This document shows, in pieces, positions 20,498 to 30,889 of a DNA stretch of 57,894 nt. This DNA comes from Tessaracoccus caeni (GTDB lineage Bacteria > Actinomycetota > Actinomycetes > Propionibacteriales > Propionibacteriaceae), in the NCBI RefSeq assembly GCF_029211185.1, contig NZ_JARGDO010000023.1, positions 1 through 57,894 of the forward strand. The letters are read 5' to 3'. The notes under the pieces were generated by a model, which ran no database searches, was not told where the DNA came from, and saw only the letters and a program-made list of their open reading frames with translations. Within the stretch, counting starts at the first letter, position 1; every line of letters starts with the position of its first letter. Position numbers and translations under genes: made by a program.

Positions 20498-22525
20498 ATG
20501 GACCATTCCCGGGTAGCACAGACGGTCTTAACCGCCGTCGGAGGAGCAGGAAACATCACAGCCGCCGCGCACTGCGCAACTCGGCTTCGTATGGTGTTGG
20601 CGGACAGCAGCAAGGTCGATCAGGAGACGCTGGACAACGACCCTGACATCAAGGGCACATTCCAGGCCAGCGGAATGTTCCAAGTCATCGTCGGGCCCGG
20701 CGACGTCGACGTGGTCTACGACAAGATGATCGCTTCCGGCGTCCAGGAAGTCAGCAAGGATCAGGCGAAGCAGGTGGCCGCCGAGAAGCAGAACGTCTTC
20801 CTTCGGTTCATCAAGACCATCGCCGACATCTTCGTGCCGATGCTGCCCGCTCTGATCGCGGGCGGCCTGATGATGTCGCTGAACAACGTCCTCACGGCCG
20901 AAGGGCTGATCGGCGAGGGGTCGATCGTTGGGAGGGCGCCGTGGCTTGCTGACTACGCGTCGATGATCCAGTTGATCGCCGCCGCAGCCTTCGCGTCGCT
21001 TCCCGTGCTCATCGGCTTCTCGGCAGCGAAACGATTCGGTGGCAACGAGTACCTTGGCGCCGCGATCGGTGCGGCGATGGTCTCCAGTGATCTGGTCAAC
21101 GCCTACGCCCAGGTGGCCGCGATCGAGGGCGGCACGATGCAGTTCTGGCACGTCTTCGGCCTCGAGGTGGCCCAGGTCGGCTATCAGGGTCAGGTCATTC
21201 CGGTGCTGGCCATCGCCTGGATCCTGTCGGTGGTCGAGAAGCGATTCCACAAGTGGCTGTCCGGCACCGCAGACTTCCTGCTCACGCCGCTGTTCACCAT
21301 GCTGATCACCGGCTTCATCGCCTTCGTCGTGGTCGGACCGATCATGCGCGTCGTCGCCGCCGGCATCTCGGACGGATTGCTGTGGCTCTACACCACGGGC
21401 GGTGTCTTCGGCGGTCTCATCCTTGGTCTCGTGTATTCGCCGATCGTGATCACCGGCCTGCACCAGTCCTTCCCAGCTATCGAACTTCCGATGATCGCGA
21501 ACATCGCGGAGACCGGCGGATCCTTCCTGCTTCCGATCGCCGCGATGGCCAACGTCGCTCAAGGCGCCGCCTGCCTCGCCGTCTTCATCAAGGTGCGCGA
21601 CGCGAAGCTGAAGGCCCTGTCGGGTGCGTCGGCGGCGTCGGCCTTCTTCGGTATCACCGAGCCCGCCATCTTCGGCGTGAACATGCGTTTGCGCTGGCCC
21701 TTCTTCTGCGGCCTGATCGGCTCGGCCGTCGGCTGTGCGCTGATCGCGCTCTTCGACGTGAGGTCGCAGTCGCTCGGATCCGCGGGCATCGTCGGCTTTG
21801 TCTCCGTGGTGCCCAAGCACATTCCGATGTTCTTCGTCTGCCTCCTGGTGACGATCGTCGTGACCTTCGCGGTCACCCTCGCCTACGCGTCTTCGCGCGG
21901 CAAAGAGTCGCTGTCCGGCGCGAAGACGGTGGCGGTCACCCCGCCGCCGGCCCCGGCGCAAGAGCCCATCGTGGCCGCCCCCGCCCCCGCCACCGCGTCC
22001 GCCGGTGGCACGGCGACGGCCGTCGCCGCCAGGCCGGCTGCCCCGGCGCTGCTGCCCGGAACGGTCACCACGGTGGTCTCGCCCATGCGGGGCAGGATCC
22101 TTCCGCTCGGCGAGGTGCCGGACGCGGGCTTCGCCAGCGGAGCCATCGGCAAGGGCGTGGGGATCGATCCCACCGAGGGTCGCGTCGTGGCTCCCGCCGA
22201 CGGCGTTGTCGCGATGACGTTCCCCACCGGCCATGCGATCGGCCTCAAGCTGGACAACGGCATCGAGATGCTCGTCCACATCGGCATCGACACGGTCAAC
22301 ATGGAGGGCAAGGGCTTCACCGTCCACGTCGGCAAGGGGGACAGGATCACCGCGGGAACGCCGCTGGTCAGCTTCGATCGCTCGGCCATCGAGGCCGCCG
22401 GCTACTCTCCCGTCACTCCGGTCCTGGTGACCAACCACCGCAAGTTCGCTTCGGTGGAGCAGGCCGCGACGGGTGAGACCGCCTTCGAGGCCACCCTGCT
22501 GAAGGTGACGGCGAAGGACGCCTGA
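20498..22525 (+). CDS. scrA: Sucrose-type PTS permease, EIIBCA fusion
   Basis: The 675-residue membrane protein takes up and phosphorylates a sugar at the expense of HPr-phosphate. Domain order is EIIB (about 1-85, phosphorylated Cys26 in AHCATRLRM), then EIIC (about 100-455, some ten membrane segments). An Ala/Pro-rich linker (about 465-520) leads to a glucose-type EIIA (about 525-675, active His594 in LVHIGIDTV). The domain set is that of sucrose/trehalose/beta-glucoside permeases; sucrose is preferred because the GH32 gene is adjacent. AAGGAGGA precedes the ATG. Two LacI operators cover the promoter. A strong hairpin follows the stop. Confidence 0.93.
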   Translation: MDHSRVAQTVLTAVGGAGNITAAAHCATRLRMVLADSSKVDQETLDNDPDIKGTFQASGMFQVIVGPGDVDVVYDKMIASGVQEVSKDQAKQVAAEKQNVFLRFIKTIADIFVPMLPALIAGGLMMSLNNVLTAEGLIGEGSIVGRAPWLADYASMIQLIAAAAFASLPVLIGFSAAKRFGGNEYLGAAIGAAMVSSDLVNAYAQVAAIEGGTMQFWHVFGLEVAQVGYQGQVIPVLAIAWILSVVEKRFHKWLSGTADFLLTPLFTMLITGFIAFVVVGPIMRVVAAGISDGLLWLYTTGGVFGGLILGLVYSPIVITGLHQSFPAIELPMIANIAETGGSFLLPIAAMANVAQGAACLAVFIKVRDAKLKALSGASAASAFFGITEPAIFGVNMRLRWPFFCGLIGSAVGCALIALFDVRSQSLGSAGIVGFVSVVPKHIPMFFVCLLVTIVVTFAVTLAYASSRGKESLSGAKTVAVTPPPAPAQEPIVAAPAPATASAGGTATAVAARPAAPALLPGTVTTVVSPMRGRILPLGEVPDAGFASGAIGKGVGIDPTEGRVVAPADGVVAMTFPTGHAIGLKLDNGIEMLVHIGIDTVNMEGKGFTVHVGKGDRITAGTPLVSFDRSAIEAAGYSPVTPVLVTNHRKFASVEQAATGETAFEATLLKVTAKDA

Positions 22526-22531
22526 CAGCCG

Positions 22532-22571
22532 ATCCGGTTGGCGTCGCGTTTGTGCGCGGCGCCAACCGGAT
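22532..22571 (+). terminator. Hairpin terminator after the PTS gene
   Basis: ATCCGGTTGGCG (22532-22543) pairs perfectly with CGCCAACCGGAT (22560-22571), a 12-bp stem with a 16-nt loop, followed by TTCTC. It starts 6 nt after the scrA stop and may act as a full or partial terminator before the glucosidase gene. Confidence 0.75.
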
Positions 22572-22585
22572 TTCTCATCCCCTGA

Positions 22586-24258
<1,673 letters not shown>

Positions 24259-24265
24259 CTGTTGG

Positions 24266-25321
24266 TCAGGCGCTGCTTGCCTCGATGAGGGTGACGGGCA
24301 ACTCGACCGACGGACGCGTGGTCGGAGCCTGCGTCCCAGATCGTCCCTCGATGCGATCGAGCAGCATCTCGACGGCCGTGCGGGAGATCTGCGTGATCGG
24401 CTGCCGAATGGTGCTCAGCCATGGGGCCGCCGTGCGGATGGCGTTGGTGCCGTCGAAGCCGACGACACGGAGATCCTCAGGCACACGTCGTCCGGTGCTT
24501 CGTGCCCACTCCACGATCGTGCATGCCGTGAGATCGTCGGTCGCGAAGATCCCGTCGATGCCCTCGGGAAGGCGGTCCAAAGCGGCCCTGATGCGGGTGG
24601 TCCGCTCAGGCTCCGGCGTTCCGAACGTGACCGCGACGACCACCGGCTCCAGACCTGCCTCGGCGAGCACGTCGCGGTAGCCGGCCTCGCGCAGATTGCG
24701 CGGGCCCGGTGTCGAGGTGAACAAGGCCGGCCTTCGGGAGCCACGTCGTAGCAACAGCTCGGTCGCCAGCCGACCGCCGGCCCGGTTGTCGGCGCGGACG
24801 TTGGGAATGTGCTCCGCGAGTTCTCGGTCGATGGTGACGACGGGGAGCCGGGTGGCCGCGTACTCGGGAATCGTGTCGTTGTGGGCGCCCGAGATGATCC
24901 CGTCCACCCGGTTGCCTTCGAGCTGCTGCAGATAGTCGCGCTCCGCGTCGCTGCGGTTCATGCTGTTGCAGAGGAGGGTGCGATAGCCCCGCTCGGCGAG
25001 TGCATGTTCGATCGCCACCGCGACCTCGCCGAAGAACGGCAGCGACACCATGGGAAGGATCACCCCGACGATGCGGGTGCGCTGTCCGAGCAGGGCTCGC
25101 GCCACCTCGTTGGGTCGGTACTGCAACTCCTCGATCGCCAATGCGACGCGATCCTTGGTCTGCTGACTGAGGTAGCCGCGGTTGTTGAGCACCCGGGACA
25201 CCGTCGTGGGGGAGACACCGGCCCGCTTGGCTACGTCGGACAGACGGGGCTCGCGTGCCTGTTGCGCCACAGTTGGTCCCCGCTCCCGCTCACCGATCGA
25301 ATCACCTGGCATTGTACCCAT
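24266..25321 (-). CDS. LacI-family transcriptional repressor, probable sucrose regulator
   Basis: The protein has about 351 residues from the ATG at 25321. The DNA-binding part is RLSDVAKRAGVSPTTVSRVLNN, a helix-turn-helix plus hinge (GYLSQQTKDRVALAIEEL). A periplasmic-binding-protein-like sensor domain follows (IVGVILPMVSLPFFGEV, DGIISGAH, GIFATDDLTACTIVEWA). Other starts are the ATG at 25312 or the GTG at 25270, which is preceded by GGGAG and is perhaps the better start biochemically. The CAATCGATTG palindromes before scrA have the central CG pair usual for LacI-family operators. The gene is convergent with the glucosidase gene, 7 nt between stops, and likely senses a sugar or sugar phosphate. 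Confidence 0.88.
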   Translation of the reverse strand: MGTMPGDSIGERERGPTVAQQAREPRLSDVAKRAGVSPTTVSRVLNNRGYLSQQTKDRVALAIEELQYRPNEVARALLGQRTRIVGVILPMVSLPFFGEVAVAIEHALAERGYRTLLCNSMNRSDAERDYLQQLEGNRVDGIISGAHNDTIPEYAATRLPVVTIDRELAEHIPNVRADNRAGGRLATELLLRRGSRRPALFTSTPGPRNLREAGYRDVLAEAGLEPVVVAVTFGTPEPERTTRIRAALDRLPEGIDGIFATDDLTACTIVEWARSTGRRVPEDLRVVGFDGTNAIRTAAPWLSTIRQPITQISRTAVEMLLDRIEGRSGTQAPTTRPSVELPVTLIEASSA

Positions 25322-25452
25322 AGCGGATCTCGCGACGCGGGCAGAACCGGCGCGCAAGGAGGCCCGAGGTTCTCGGTCGGTCGCGTAGCTTAGAGGTACC
25401 TGCGGAATCTCTTGGAGGAAACCGACGAACGTTCCGCACGAGGAAGGCGACC

Positions 25453-26175
25453 ATGACCGAGATCGCTATCTCTGCCATCACCGATCCAGGCCGGCTGGCC
25501 GCGGCCTATGAGAGGCTGCTGGTGCCCAACTTCCCATCGCGCGAGCTGATCTCCCAGCAAGAGTTCCTCGCAGGGGTGGCCTCCGGCGGCGCGTCCGTGC
25601 GAGTGAGCGGCGACGCCGACGACCCCACCGCGCTTGCCATGTTGCAGCGGTTCCCCGGCACGCCAGCGGTGCTGCTCACCTATTTCGCGACGCGTGCCGA
25701 CCTTCGTGGCAAGGGCGTCGGGTCGAGCCTGCTGGCCCAGATCCTCGACGACGTGGCTGCCGATGAGAGCGTCTCCGTCGTGCTGGCAGAGGTGGAGCAT
25801 CCCGGCCATCACGAGGCCAGCGAGCAACACGGCGATCCGACGGCGCGGCTGCGTTTCTACGGCCGACTCGGTGGACTGATCCTGGACGTGCCGTACTTCC
25901 AGCCGCCGATCTCCGACGACGAGGATCCGGTCTACGCCATGCTGCTGCTCGCCCTGAAGCCGCCGGCCGGATTCGTGCGCGACGGGCGTCTGCGGCCGGA
26001 GGCGGGAGTCGCCGCCGGGTTGGAGCAGATCATGGGCCACCTCGATGCGAGTCTCTACCCGGTTGGTCCGGTGCTCGACGCGGTGCGCAATCCGCAGGGC
26101 ATTCGCCTGGCTGAGGTGCGGGAGTCGGATTCGGTATCAGTCTCTCGTCCGCGCGCCGCTGACGTCGGCCACTAG
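25453..26175 (+). CDS. GNAT-family N-acetyltransferase
   Basis: The 240-residue protein carries the acetyl-CoA pyrophosphate-binding motif in ADLRGKGVGSSLLAQIL (about residues 80-96, R/Q-x-x-G-x-G/A form) after the beta4 strand VLLTYFAT. RLRFYGRLGG follows, where the Tyr often serves as general acid. The substrate is unknown. GAGGAAGGCGACC precedes the ATG. The TAG stop is formed by the terminal inverted repeat of the IS982 element (CTAGATG), so the natural C-terminus may have been altered by the insertion. Confidence 0.82.
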   Translation: MTEIAISAITDPGRLAAAYERLLVPNFPSRELISQQEFLAGVASGGASVRVSGDADDPTALAMLQRFPGTPAVLLTYFATRADLRGKGVGSSLLAQILDDVAADESVSVVLAEVEHPGHHEASEQHGDPTARLRFYGRLGGLILDVPYFQPPISDDEDPVYAMLLLALKPPAGFVRDGRLRPEAGVAAGLEQIMGHLDASLYPVGPVLDAVRNPQGIRLAEVRESDSVSVSRPRAADVGH

Positions 26176-27241
26176 ATGATTGATGCAGGGGGATCGTGTG
26201 TTCGGCGTGGCTCGGTGATGACGTAGGCCAGGGCGTCCAGACTCAGCGTTGCTTACCCAATCCCTGAGCCCTGAAGGACCCCGTGATGGACGCTGACCTG
26301 GACACCCTGGCCACCGCACTCTACGTCACCTGCGACGATCTACTGAAAGCTCATCCCGAACAGCTACCCCCACGACCAGTAACCGGCTTCCATCCCCGGA
26401 TCACCGATGCCGAGCTGGTCACTCTCGCGGTGATCCAAGCCCTGCTGCAGATCCCGAAGGAACGACGCTTCCTGCGCTACGCCCACCGGCACTTGATCGA
26501 CATGTTCCCGGACCTGCCGGGCCAGTCCTCCTACAACAGGCGATTGCGTGCGCTGGCAGGCACGATGGCCTGGCTGACCACACAACTGGCTGCAGCGACC
26601 TCGGTGTTCACCGATGATCTGTGGATCGTGGACTCCACCCCGATCGAGTGCGGCCGCTCCAAAGAGACCGTGAAACGCTCCGATCTGGCCGGATGGGCCG
26701 AGTACGGCTACTGCGCTTCCCACAGCCGGTTCTTCTGGGGACTCCGGTTGCATCTGGTCGCTACCCGTCACGGTCTGCCGATCGCGTGGGCGCTGTCGGG
26801 AGCCAAAGCCGATGAACGTGACGTCTTCGAAGACATGCTCGGGCTGCTCCCACCAGAACTCACCACTGCGGTGGCCACTGACGGGCAGACCACGATGGGC
26901 GACAAGAACTACTTCGGCCGCCAGTTCGAGCAACGCCTCAACCAGGGCGGCATCACTGTTCTACGACCGACCCGATCCGGTGAAAAGCCCCGTCCTGGTG
27001 GTGAGTTCTTCAAACCACTGCGCCAGGTCATCGAGTCAATCTTCGACACCTTCAAAGACCAGCTCGATCTCGAACGCCACAACGCGCGCACCGCCGCCGG
27101 AGTACTGACCCGCATCGCAACCCGGATCCTCGCCCTGACCACCGCGATCTGGCACAACGACCGCATCGGCGCACCAGTCCTACGCTCCCTGACCGCCTAC
27201 GACCACTAACCCCCAAACCACGCCCCGCATCAATCATCTAG
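26172..27241 (+). mobile_element. Complete IS982-family insertion sequence
   Basis: Perfect 15-bp terminal inverted repeats CTAGATGATTGATGC (26172-26186) and GCATCAATCATCTAG (27227-27241) bracket one transposase gene, and both are followed inward by G-rich sequence. The element is about 1.07 kb, normal for IS982. I see no target duplication in the flanks (GTCGGCCA versus GCTGTCAG), so an older insertion or later rearrangement is likely. It is wedged between the GNAT stop and the rpe start. Confidence 0.85.
26286..27209 (+). CDS. IS982-family transposase
   Basis: The 307-residue DDE transposase has the family pattern. LDTLATALYVTCDDLL is at the start, followed by RITDAELVTLAVIQALL and an HTH-like region. 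The first catalytic Asp is in LWIVDSTPIE, the second in VATDGQTTMGDKNY, and the Glu is in VIESIFDTFKDQ. The protein is uninterrupted, so the element may be active. The ATG at 26286 is used; a GTG one codon earlier is equivalent. Confidence 0.9.
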   Translation: MDADLDTLATALYVTCDDLLKAHPEQLPPRPVTGFHPRITDAELVTLAVIQALLQIPKERRFLRYAHRHLIDMFPDLPGQSSYNRRLRALAGTMAWLTTQLAAATSVFTDDLWIVDSTPIECGRSKETVKRSDLAGWAEYGYCASHSRFFWGLRLHLVATRHGLPIAWALSGAKADERDVFEDMLGLLPPELTTAVATDGQTTMGDKNYFGRQFEQRLNQGGITVLRPTRSGEKPRPGGEFFKPLRQVIESIFDTFKDQLDLERHNARTAAGVLTRIATRILALTTAIWHNDRIGAPVLRSLTAYDH

Positions 27242-27251
27242 GCTGTCAGCC

Positions 27252-27911
27252 ATGCAGATCACGCCGAGCATTCTCAACGCCGACTTCGCCGATCTGAAGG
27301 GCGAGATCGGCCGCATCCCGAGCGCCGACATGATCCACGTCGACGTGATGGACAACCACTTCGTGCCCAACCTGACGCTGGGGCTGCCGGTGGTGGAGTC
27401 GATCCGCAAGGTGACCGCCCAGCCGTTGGACATCCACCTGATGATCGAGAATCCGGACCGCTGGGCGCCCGCCTATGTCGAGGCCGGGGCCGAATCGGTG
27501 ACCTTTCACGTCGAGGCCGCCGGCGCACCCATCCGGCTGGCTCGTGAACTGCGTCGGCTCGGAGCCAAAGCGTCGATGGCGTTGAAGCCGGCGACCCCCA
27601 TCGAGCCGTACGCGGACATGCTCGAGGAGCTGGACATGGTGCTGCTGATGACGGTGGAGCCGGGTTTCGGCGGTCAGAAGTTCCTCGACCTGGTGCTGCC
27701 CAAGATCCGCCGCACCCGGGCGTTGATCGAGGGCACCGGCAAGCAGATCCTGGTGCAGGTGGACGGGGGAGTCTCCGTCGAGACCATCGGTCGCTGCGCC
27801 GAGGCGGGCGCTGATGTGTTCGTGGCCGGGTCGGCCGTCTACAGCGCCCCTGATCCCGGTGCCATGGTCAACGACCTCCGCGACCTGGCCATCAAAGCCT
27901 GCAGCCACTGA
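27252..27911 (+). CDS. rpe: Ribulose-phosphate 3-epimerase
   Basis: The 219-residue TIM-barrel enzyme of the pentose phosphate pathway interconverts ribulose 5-phosphate and xylulose 5-phosphate. Signatures are [32 protein letters not shown] (catalytic Asp and metal His), [25 protein letters not shown] and the phosphate loop VQVDGGVS / FVAGSAVY. The ATG is only 10 nt beyond the IS982 right end, and no Shine-Dalgarno sequence is visible. Its present promoter must lie inside or before the element. Confidence 0.97.
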   Translation: MQITPSILNADFADLKGEIGRIPSADMIHVDVMDNHFVPNLTLGLPVVESIRKVTAQPLDIHLMIENPDRWAPAYVEAGAESVTFHVEAAGAPIRLARELRRLGAKASMALKPATPIEPYADMLEELDMVLLMTVEPGFGGQKFLDLVLPKIRRTRALIEGTGKQILVQVDGGVSVETIGRCAEAGADVFVAGSAVYSAPDPGAMVNDLRDLAIKACSH

Positions 27912-27934
27912 CCGCGAGTCCTCAGGCGTTGTCA

Positions 27935-27982
27935 CGCCCTTTTCGAGGCTCGGCCGCGAACGGCCTCGCACCTCAAAGAGCG
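27935..27982. repeat. Dispersed palindrome copy downstream of rpe
   Basis: CGCCCTTTTCGAGGCTCGG and CTCGCACCTCAAAGAGCG enclose CCGCGAACGG. This copy and the next share an almost identical core, so they derive from one recent duplication or homogenisation. Confidence 0.8.
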
Positions 27983-28009
27983 TCAGTGGTGCTTCGCGCT
28001 CGTCCTGAT

Positions 28010-28053
28010 TGTCGAGGCTCGGCCGCGAACGGCCTCGCACCTCAAAGAGCGTG
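28010..28053. repeat. Dispersed palindrome copy that contains the PAC2 stop codon
   Basis: The core is nearly identical to the copy 75 bp to the left. On the minus strand it reads CGCTCTTTGAGGTGCGAGGCC, and its TGA (28042-28044) ends the PAC2 gene. Confidence 0.8.
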
Positions 28054-28896
28054 GTTTCCCCCACGGCCGTCGCGGCGACGGCGGAGGTAGCGCTCGAACT
28101 CGGCGGCGATCTTGTCGCCGGTGGCCTCTTCGACCTCTTCCTGTTCGCGCACCTCGACGAGTTGCTGGATGTACTCCGCCACGTCCGGATCGGCCGAGGC
28201 CAGCTCGTCGACGGCCGCCACCCAGCGCTCGGAGTCCTTCTCCAGGTCGCCTCGGTCGAGGGTGAGCCCGAGCAGTTCCTCGATGCCGGAGGTGAGCGCC
28301 AGCTGCGCCTTGGGGTTGGGCGGGGACGAGACGTAGTGCGGCACCGACACCCATACCTGGGCGGTGGGGATGGGCACCTGGTCCAGCAGGTGCGCGACCA
28401 CGCCCAGCACACCCGTCGGCCCGGTGTAGTCGAGGTTCTCGACGCCGACCGTGTTTTCGCGCAAGCCAGGGTTGTTCGAGTACATCCCGACGGGCAGCGC
28501 GCGGGAATGCGGGGTGTCCGAGAGCATCGCGCCGAGGATCACCACCATGGACGGCGAGAACGTGCGGATCCGTTCGACCACCTCGCGAGCGAAGCTGCGC
28601 CACAGCAGGCTGGGCTCCGGCCCCACCATCACCACCAGATCGCGCTCGGGATGATGCACGACGTGCAGCCGAACGCTCGGCCATTCGATCCACGGCCCAT
28701 CGGCGGACTCGCGGATCTGGGGACGGGTCTGCTGGTAGTCCCAGTAGCGTTCGTCGTCGATGGCGCCGATCTCCTGAGCCTCGTAGACCGAGACGAGCTG
28801 ACGCAGCGCGTCGCACGACGCGTTGGCGGCATCCGCCCACCCGCCGAGAGCGATCAAGACGGCCGGGTCGCTCAGGTCCTCAGGATCGAACAGCAT
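28042..28896 (-). CDS. PAC2-family protein
   Basis: The 284-residue cytoplasmic protein belongs to the PAC2 (proteasome-assembly-chaperone-like) family common in actinobacteria. Features are ALGGWADAANASCDAL near the start, the substrate-like pocket segment VVMVGPEPSLLWRSF, VVILGAMLSDTPHSR and VSVPHYVSSPPNPKAQLAL. The C-terminal region (about 230-284) is helical and acidic, then basic. Eukaryotic PAC2 helps assemble proteasomes; the bacterial role is not established. prcB and prcA lie 14 kb away. The last residues GNHAL and the stop come from a dispersed palindrome. Confidence 0.85.
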   Translation of the reverse strand: MLFDPEDLSDPAVLIALGGWADAANASCDALRQLVSVYEAQEIGAIDDERYWDYQQTRPQIRESADGPWIEWPSVRLHVVHHPERDLVVMVGPEPSLLWRSFAREVVERIRTFSPSMVVILGAMLSDTPHSRALPVGMYSNNPGLRENTVGVENLDYTGPTGVLGVVAHLLDQVPIPTAQVWVSVPHYVSSPPNPKAQLALTSGIEELLGLTLDRGDLEKDSERWVAAVDELASADPDVAEYIQQLVEVREQEEVEEATGDKIAAEFERYLRRRRDGRGGNHAL

Positions 28897-29065
28897 TCCT
28901 CCACCCTACTTGCTCGTAGCGCGGGGATGTCGATCCGCACGAGGAGGCGCCCCTCTACTACAGATCGTCAGTGCCTCGCCCCCAGAAAGGGAAGTGGTTT
29001 GCATCTGCCCAAGTCGCCGGAAGTTTCCTAGGCTGCTGCCAGCTCGCAAGGAGGTGAGTTCGGTC

Positions 29066-30889
29066 GTGTCATTGAGTGCTCGGGCAGCGCAGGTGCTGGG
29101 TGATGTGCTGCGTGCCACCACGCCAGTCAGGCTGGCGGAGATCGCCGCGCGCACCGGCGTGAGCGAACGCACCGTCAAGACCGACGTCAATCGCGCGCGC
29201 ACCTGGCTCGAGAACCGCGGCTTCACCTTGAGCTCCGCCGGAACCCGTGGCATCTGGGTGAACTGCACCGAGGAGGAGCGCGCGGCGCTGCTGGCCGAGG
29301 TGCGCCCCACCACCATGGAGGCCGATCAGCGCGGGCGTCGCGTGATCCTCTGCTGCATGCTGCTGACAGCGACGCAGCCGTTGTCGATCACCGGCGTGGC
29401 GGAGGAACTCGGCGTGGCGCGCAACACGGTGCTGCACGACCTGGCCGATCTGGAAGCCGAGCTGGAGACCTTCGACATCTCCTTCGAGCGCAGCCGCCTG
29501 GGTCTCACCGCCGTCGGGGGCCGCGCCAAGCGCCTGCTCGCCCTCGATCAGGTACTGCGCGCCAACCTGGGCTACGACGATCTCGCCTGGCTCACCACCC
29601 TGGTGTCCGATCCCACGAAGGTGAATCTCGACGAGGTCTCCCCGGGCATCCGGCTGCTGTTCGAGCGGGTGGCCAACCCCGTCGCGTCGGCGGCGTGCAT
29701 CGGCAAAGTGACCGAGCGGCTCACCCAGCGGTTCGCGGCTCCCGGAGACATCGCGATCGGCGGCATGCTGCTGCGCTTGGTGTTGGTGCAGGTGGTGCCG
29801 CATCCCGGCATCCAGCCCATCGTCGAGCAGAACGACGAACTGCGTCGGATCATCGTCGAGAGCGTCCACGAGTTCACCCGCAAGACCGGCGTGGGACTCG
29901 ACCAGGACGACGTCGAGTTCGTCTTCCAGGAGGCCGCGCTGGTGGCTGCGGCGTCGGAGCTGCACGACGGCCAGTCGCGCAACGACTCCGTGAGCATCGC
30001 CGCGCGGGGGCTGATCGACCGGGTCGACGCCCTGCTGCAGGCCGAGCTCGCCGACGACGAGACCCTGCTGAACGGGCTCACCGGCCACCTCTCGGATCGT
30101 TTCGCGAAGCTGCGCAACGCGATCATCGAGCCCAACGTGATCGTGCACGAGGTGCTCACTCAGTACGCCGACATCTACCGCGCCGTGGAGGAGGCCTGCC
30201 GCGACTACCTGGATCTGTCGAAGGCCGATCTCAGCTTCCTCGCGGTGCACTTCGCAGCCGCGTACGAGCGTTACCTCAACCGGCCAAGGGTGCGCACCCT
30301 GATCGTCTGCGCGACGGGGCGCGGCGTGGCGACGCTGATCGGCCTGCTGGTGCAGAGCCGCTTCCCACCCATCGAGATCGTGCGCACCACGTCGATGTTC
30401 GAGGTGCAGCAGGGCGGCGTGGCCGACGTCGACCTGGTGATCAGCACGTTCCCGGTGACGGTCGGCAAGCCCACCGCCGTGATCCGCTCGGTGCCCACCG
30501 CCCGCGACTTCGACGCGATCGAGGAGAAGCTCTCCCAGGTGTTCCAGATCCGCTCGGCTCAGGTGCAGTCTGCGCCGCGCAGCAAGATCGACCTCGGATC
30601 CTCCTATCCCAGCCTGATCACCACCGGCCTGTCGCTCAATCGTGAGGTGATCGAGGCGGCCCAGCTGCCGCTGCTCGGCGACGCCGCCGAAGGCCTGCTG
30701 GTGCACTGCCTGCTGCTCGCTGAGCGCATCCAGGCGGATCGCCAGTACCAGACGGTCGCGGGCGACCCGCCCTTCCCTTCCGGCCTGCTCGACCGGGTGC
30801 GGGCCGTTTTCGAGGCGCGCGGCCTGGTGATCACGCAATCAGAACTCCAAGCCATCGTCGCCTATTTCACCTATCAGGAGGAGTCATGA
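29066..30889 (+). CDS. PRD-containing transcriptional regulator (BglG/MtlR-like) of the downstream operon
   Basis: The 607-residue protein has an N-terminal HTH_11-type domain (VRLAEIAARTGVSERTVKTDVNRA) and a second HTH (ITGVAEELGVARNTVLHDLADLE). Two PTS regulation domains follow (about 180-400, with His candidates in VHEFTRKTG and LAVHFAAAYERYL), then an EIIB-like segment (VRTLIVCATGRGVATLIGLLV). The arrangement is that of activators phosphorylated by the PTS. The GTG at 29066 follows AAGGAGG by 11 nt; a much longer in-frame extension runs through non-coding sequence and is rejected. The stop overlaps the amidohydrolase start as ATGA, so the regulator is the first gene of the operon. Confidence 0.85.
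   Translation: MSLSARAAQVLGDVLRATTPVRLAEIAARTGVSERTVKTDVNRARTWLENRGFTLSSAGTRGIWVNCTEEERAALLAEVRPTTMEADQRGRRVILCCMLLTATQPLSITGVAEELGVARNTVLHDLADLEAELETFDISFERSRLGLTAVGGRAKRLLALDQVLRANLGYDDLAWLTTLVSDPTKVNLDEVSPGIRLLFERVANPVASAACIGKVTERLTQRFAAPGDIAIGGMLLRLVLVQVVPHPGIQPIVEQNDELRRIIVESVHEFTRKTGVGLDQDDVEFVFQEAALVAAASELHDGQSRNDSVSIAARGLIDRVDALLQAELADDETLLNGLTGHLSDRFAKLRNAIIEPNVIVHEVLTQYADIYRAVEEACRDYLDLSKADLSFLAVHFAAAYERYLNRPRVRTLIVCATGRGVATLIGLLVQSRFPPIEIVRTTSMFEVQQGGVADVDLVISTFPVTVGKPTAVIRSVPTARDFDAIEEKLSQVFQIRSAQVQSAPRSKIDLGSSYPSLITTGLSLNREVIEAAQLPLLGDAAEGLLVHCLLLAERIQADRQYQTVAGDPPFPSGLLDRVRAVFEARGLVITQSELQAIVAYFTYQEES

Noticed and set aside
26164..27249. Target-site duplication around the IS982 element
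   Set aside because: The 8 bases on each side differ (GTCGGCCA and GCTGTCAG).
28823..29065. N-terminal extension of the PRD regulator
   Set aside because: The extension crosses the PAC2 start region and has no similarity to regulators; a Shine-Dalgarno sequence precedes 29066.
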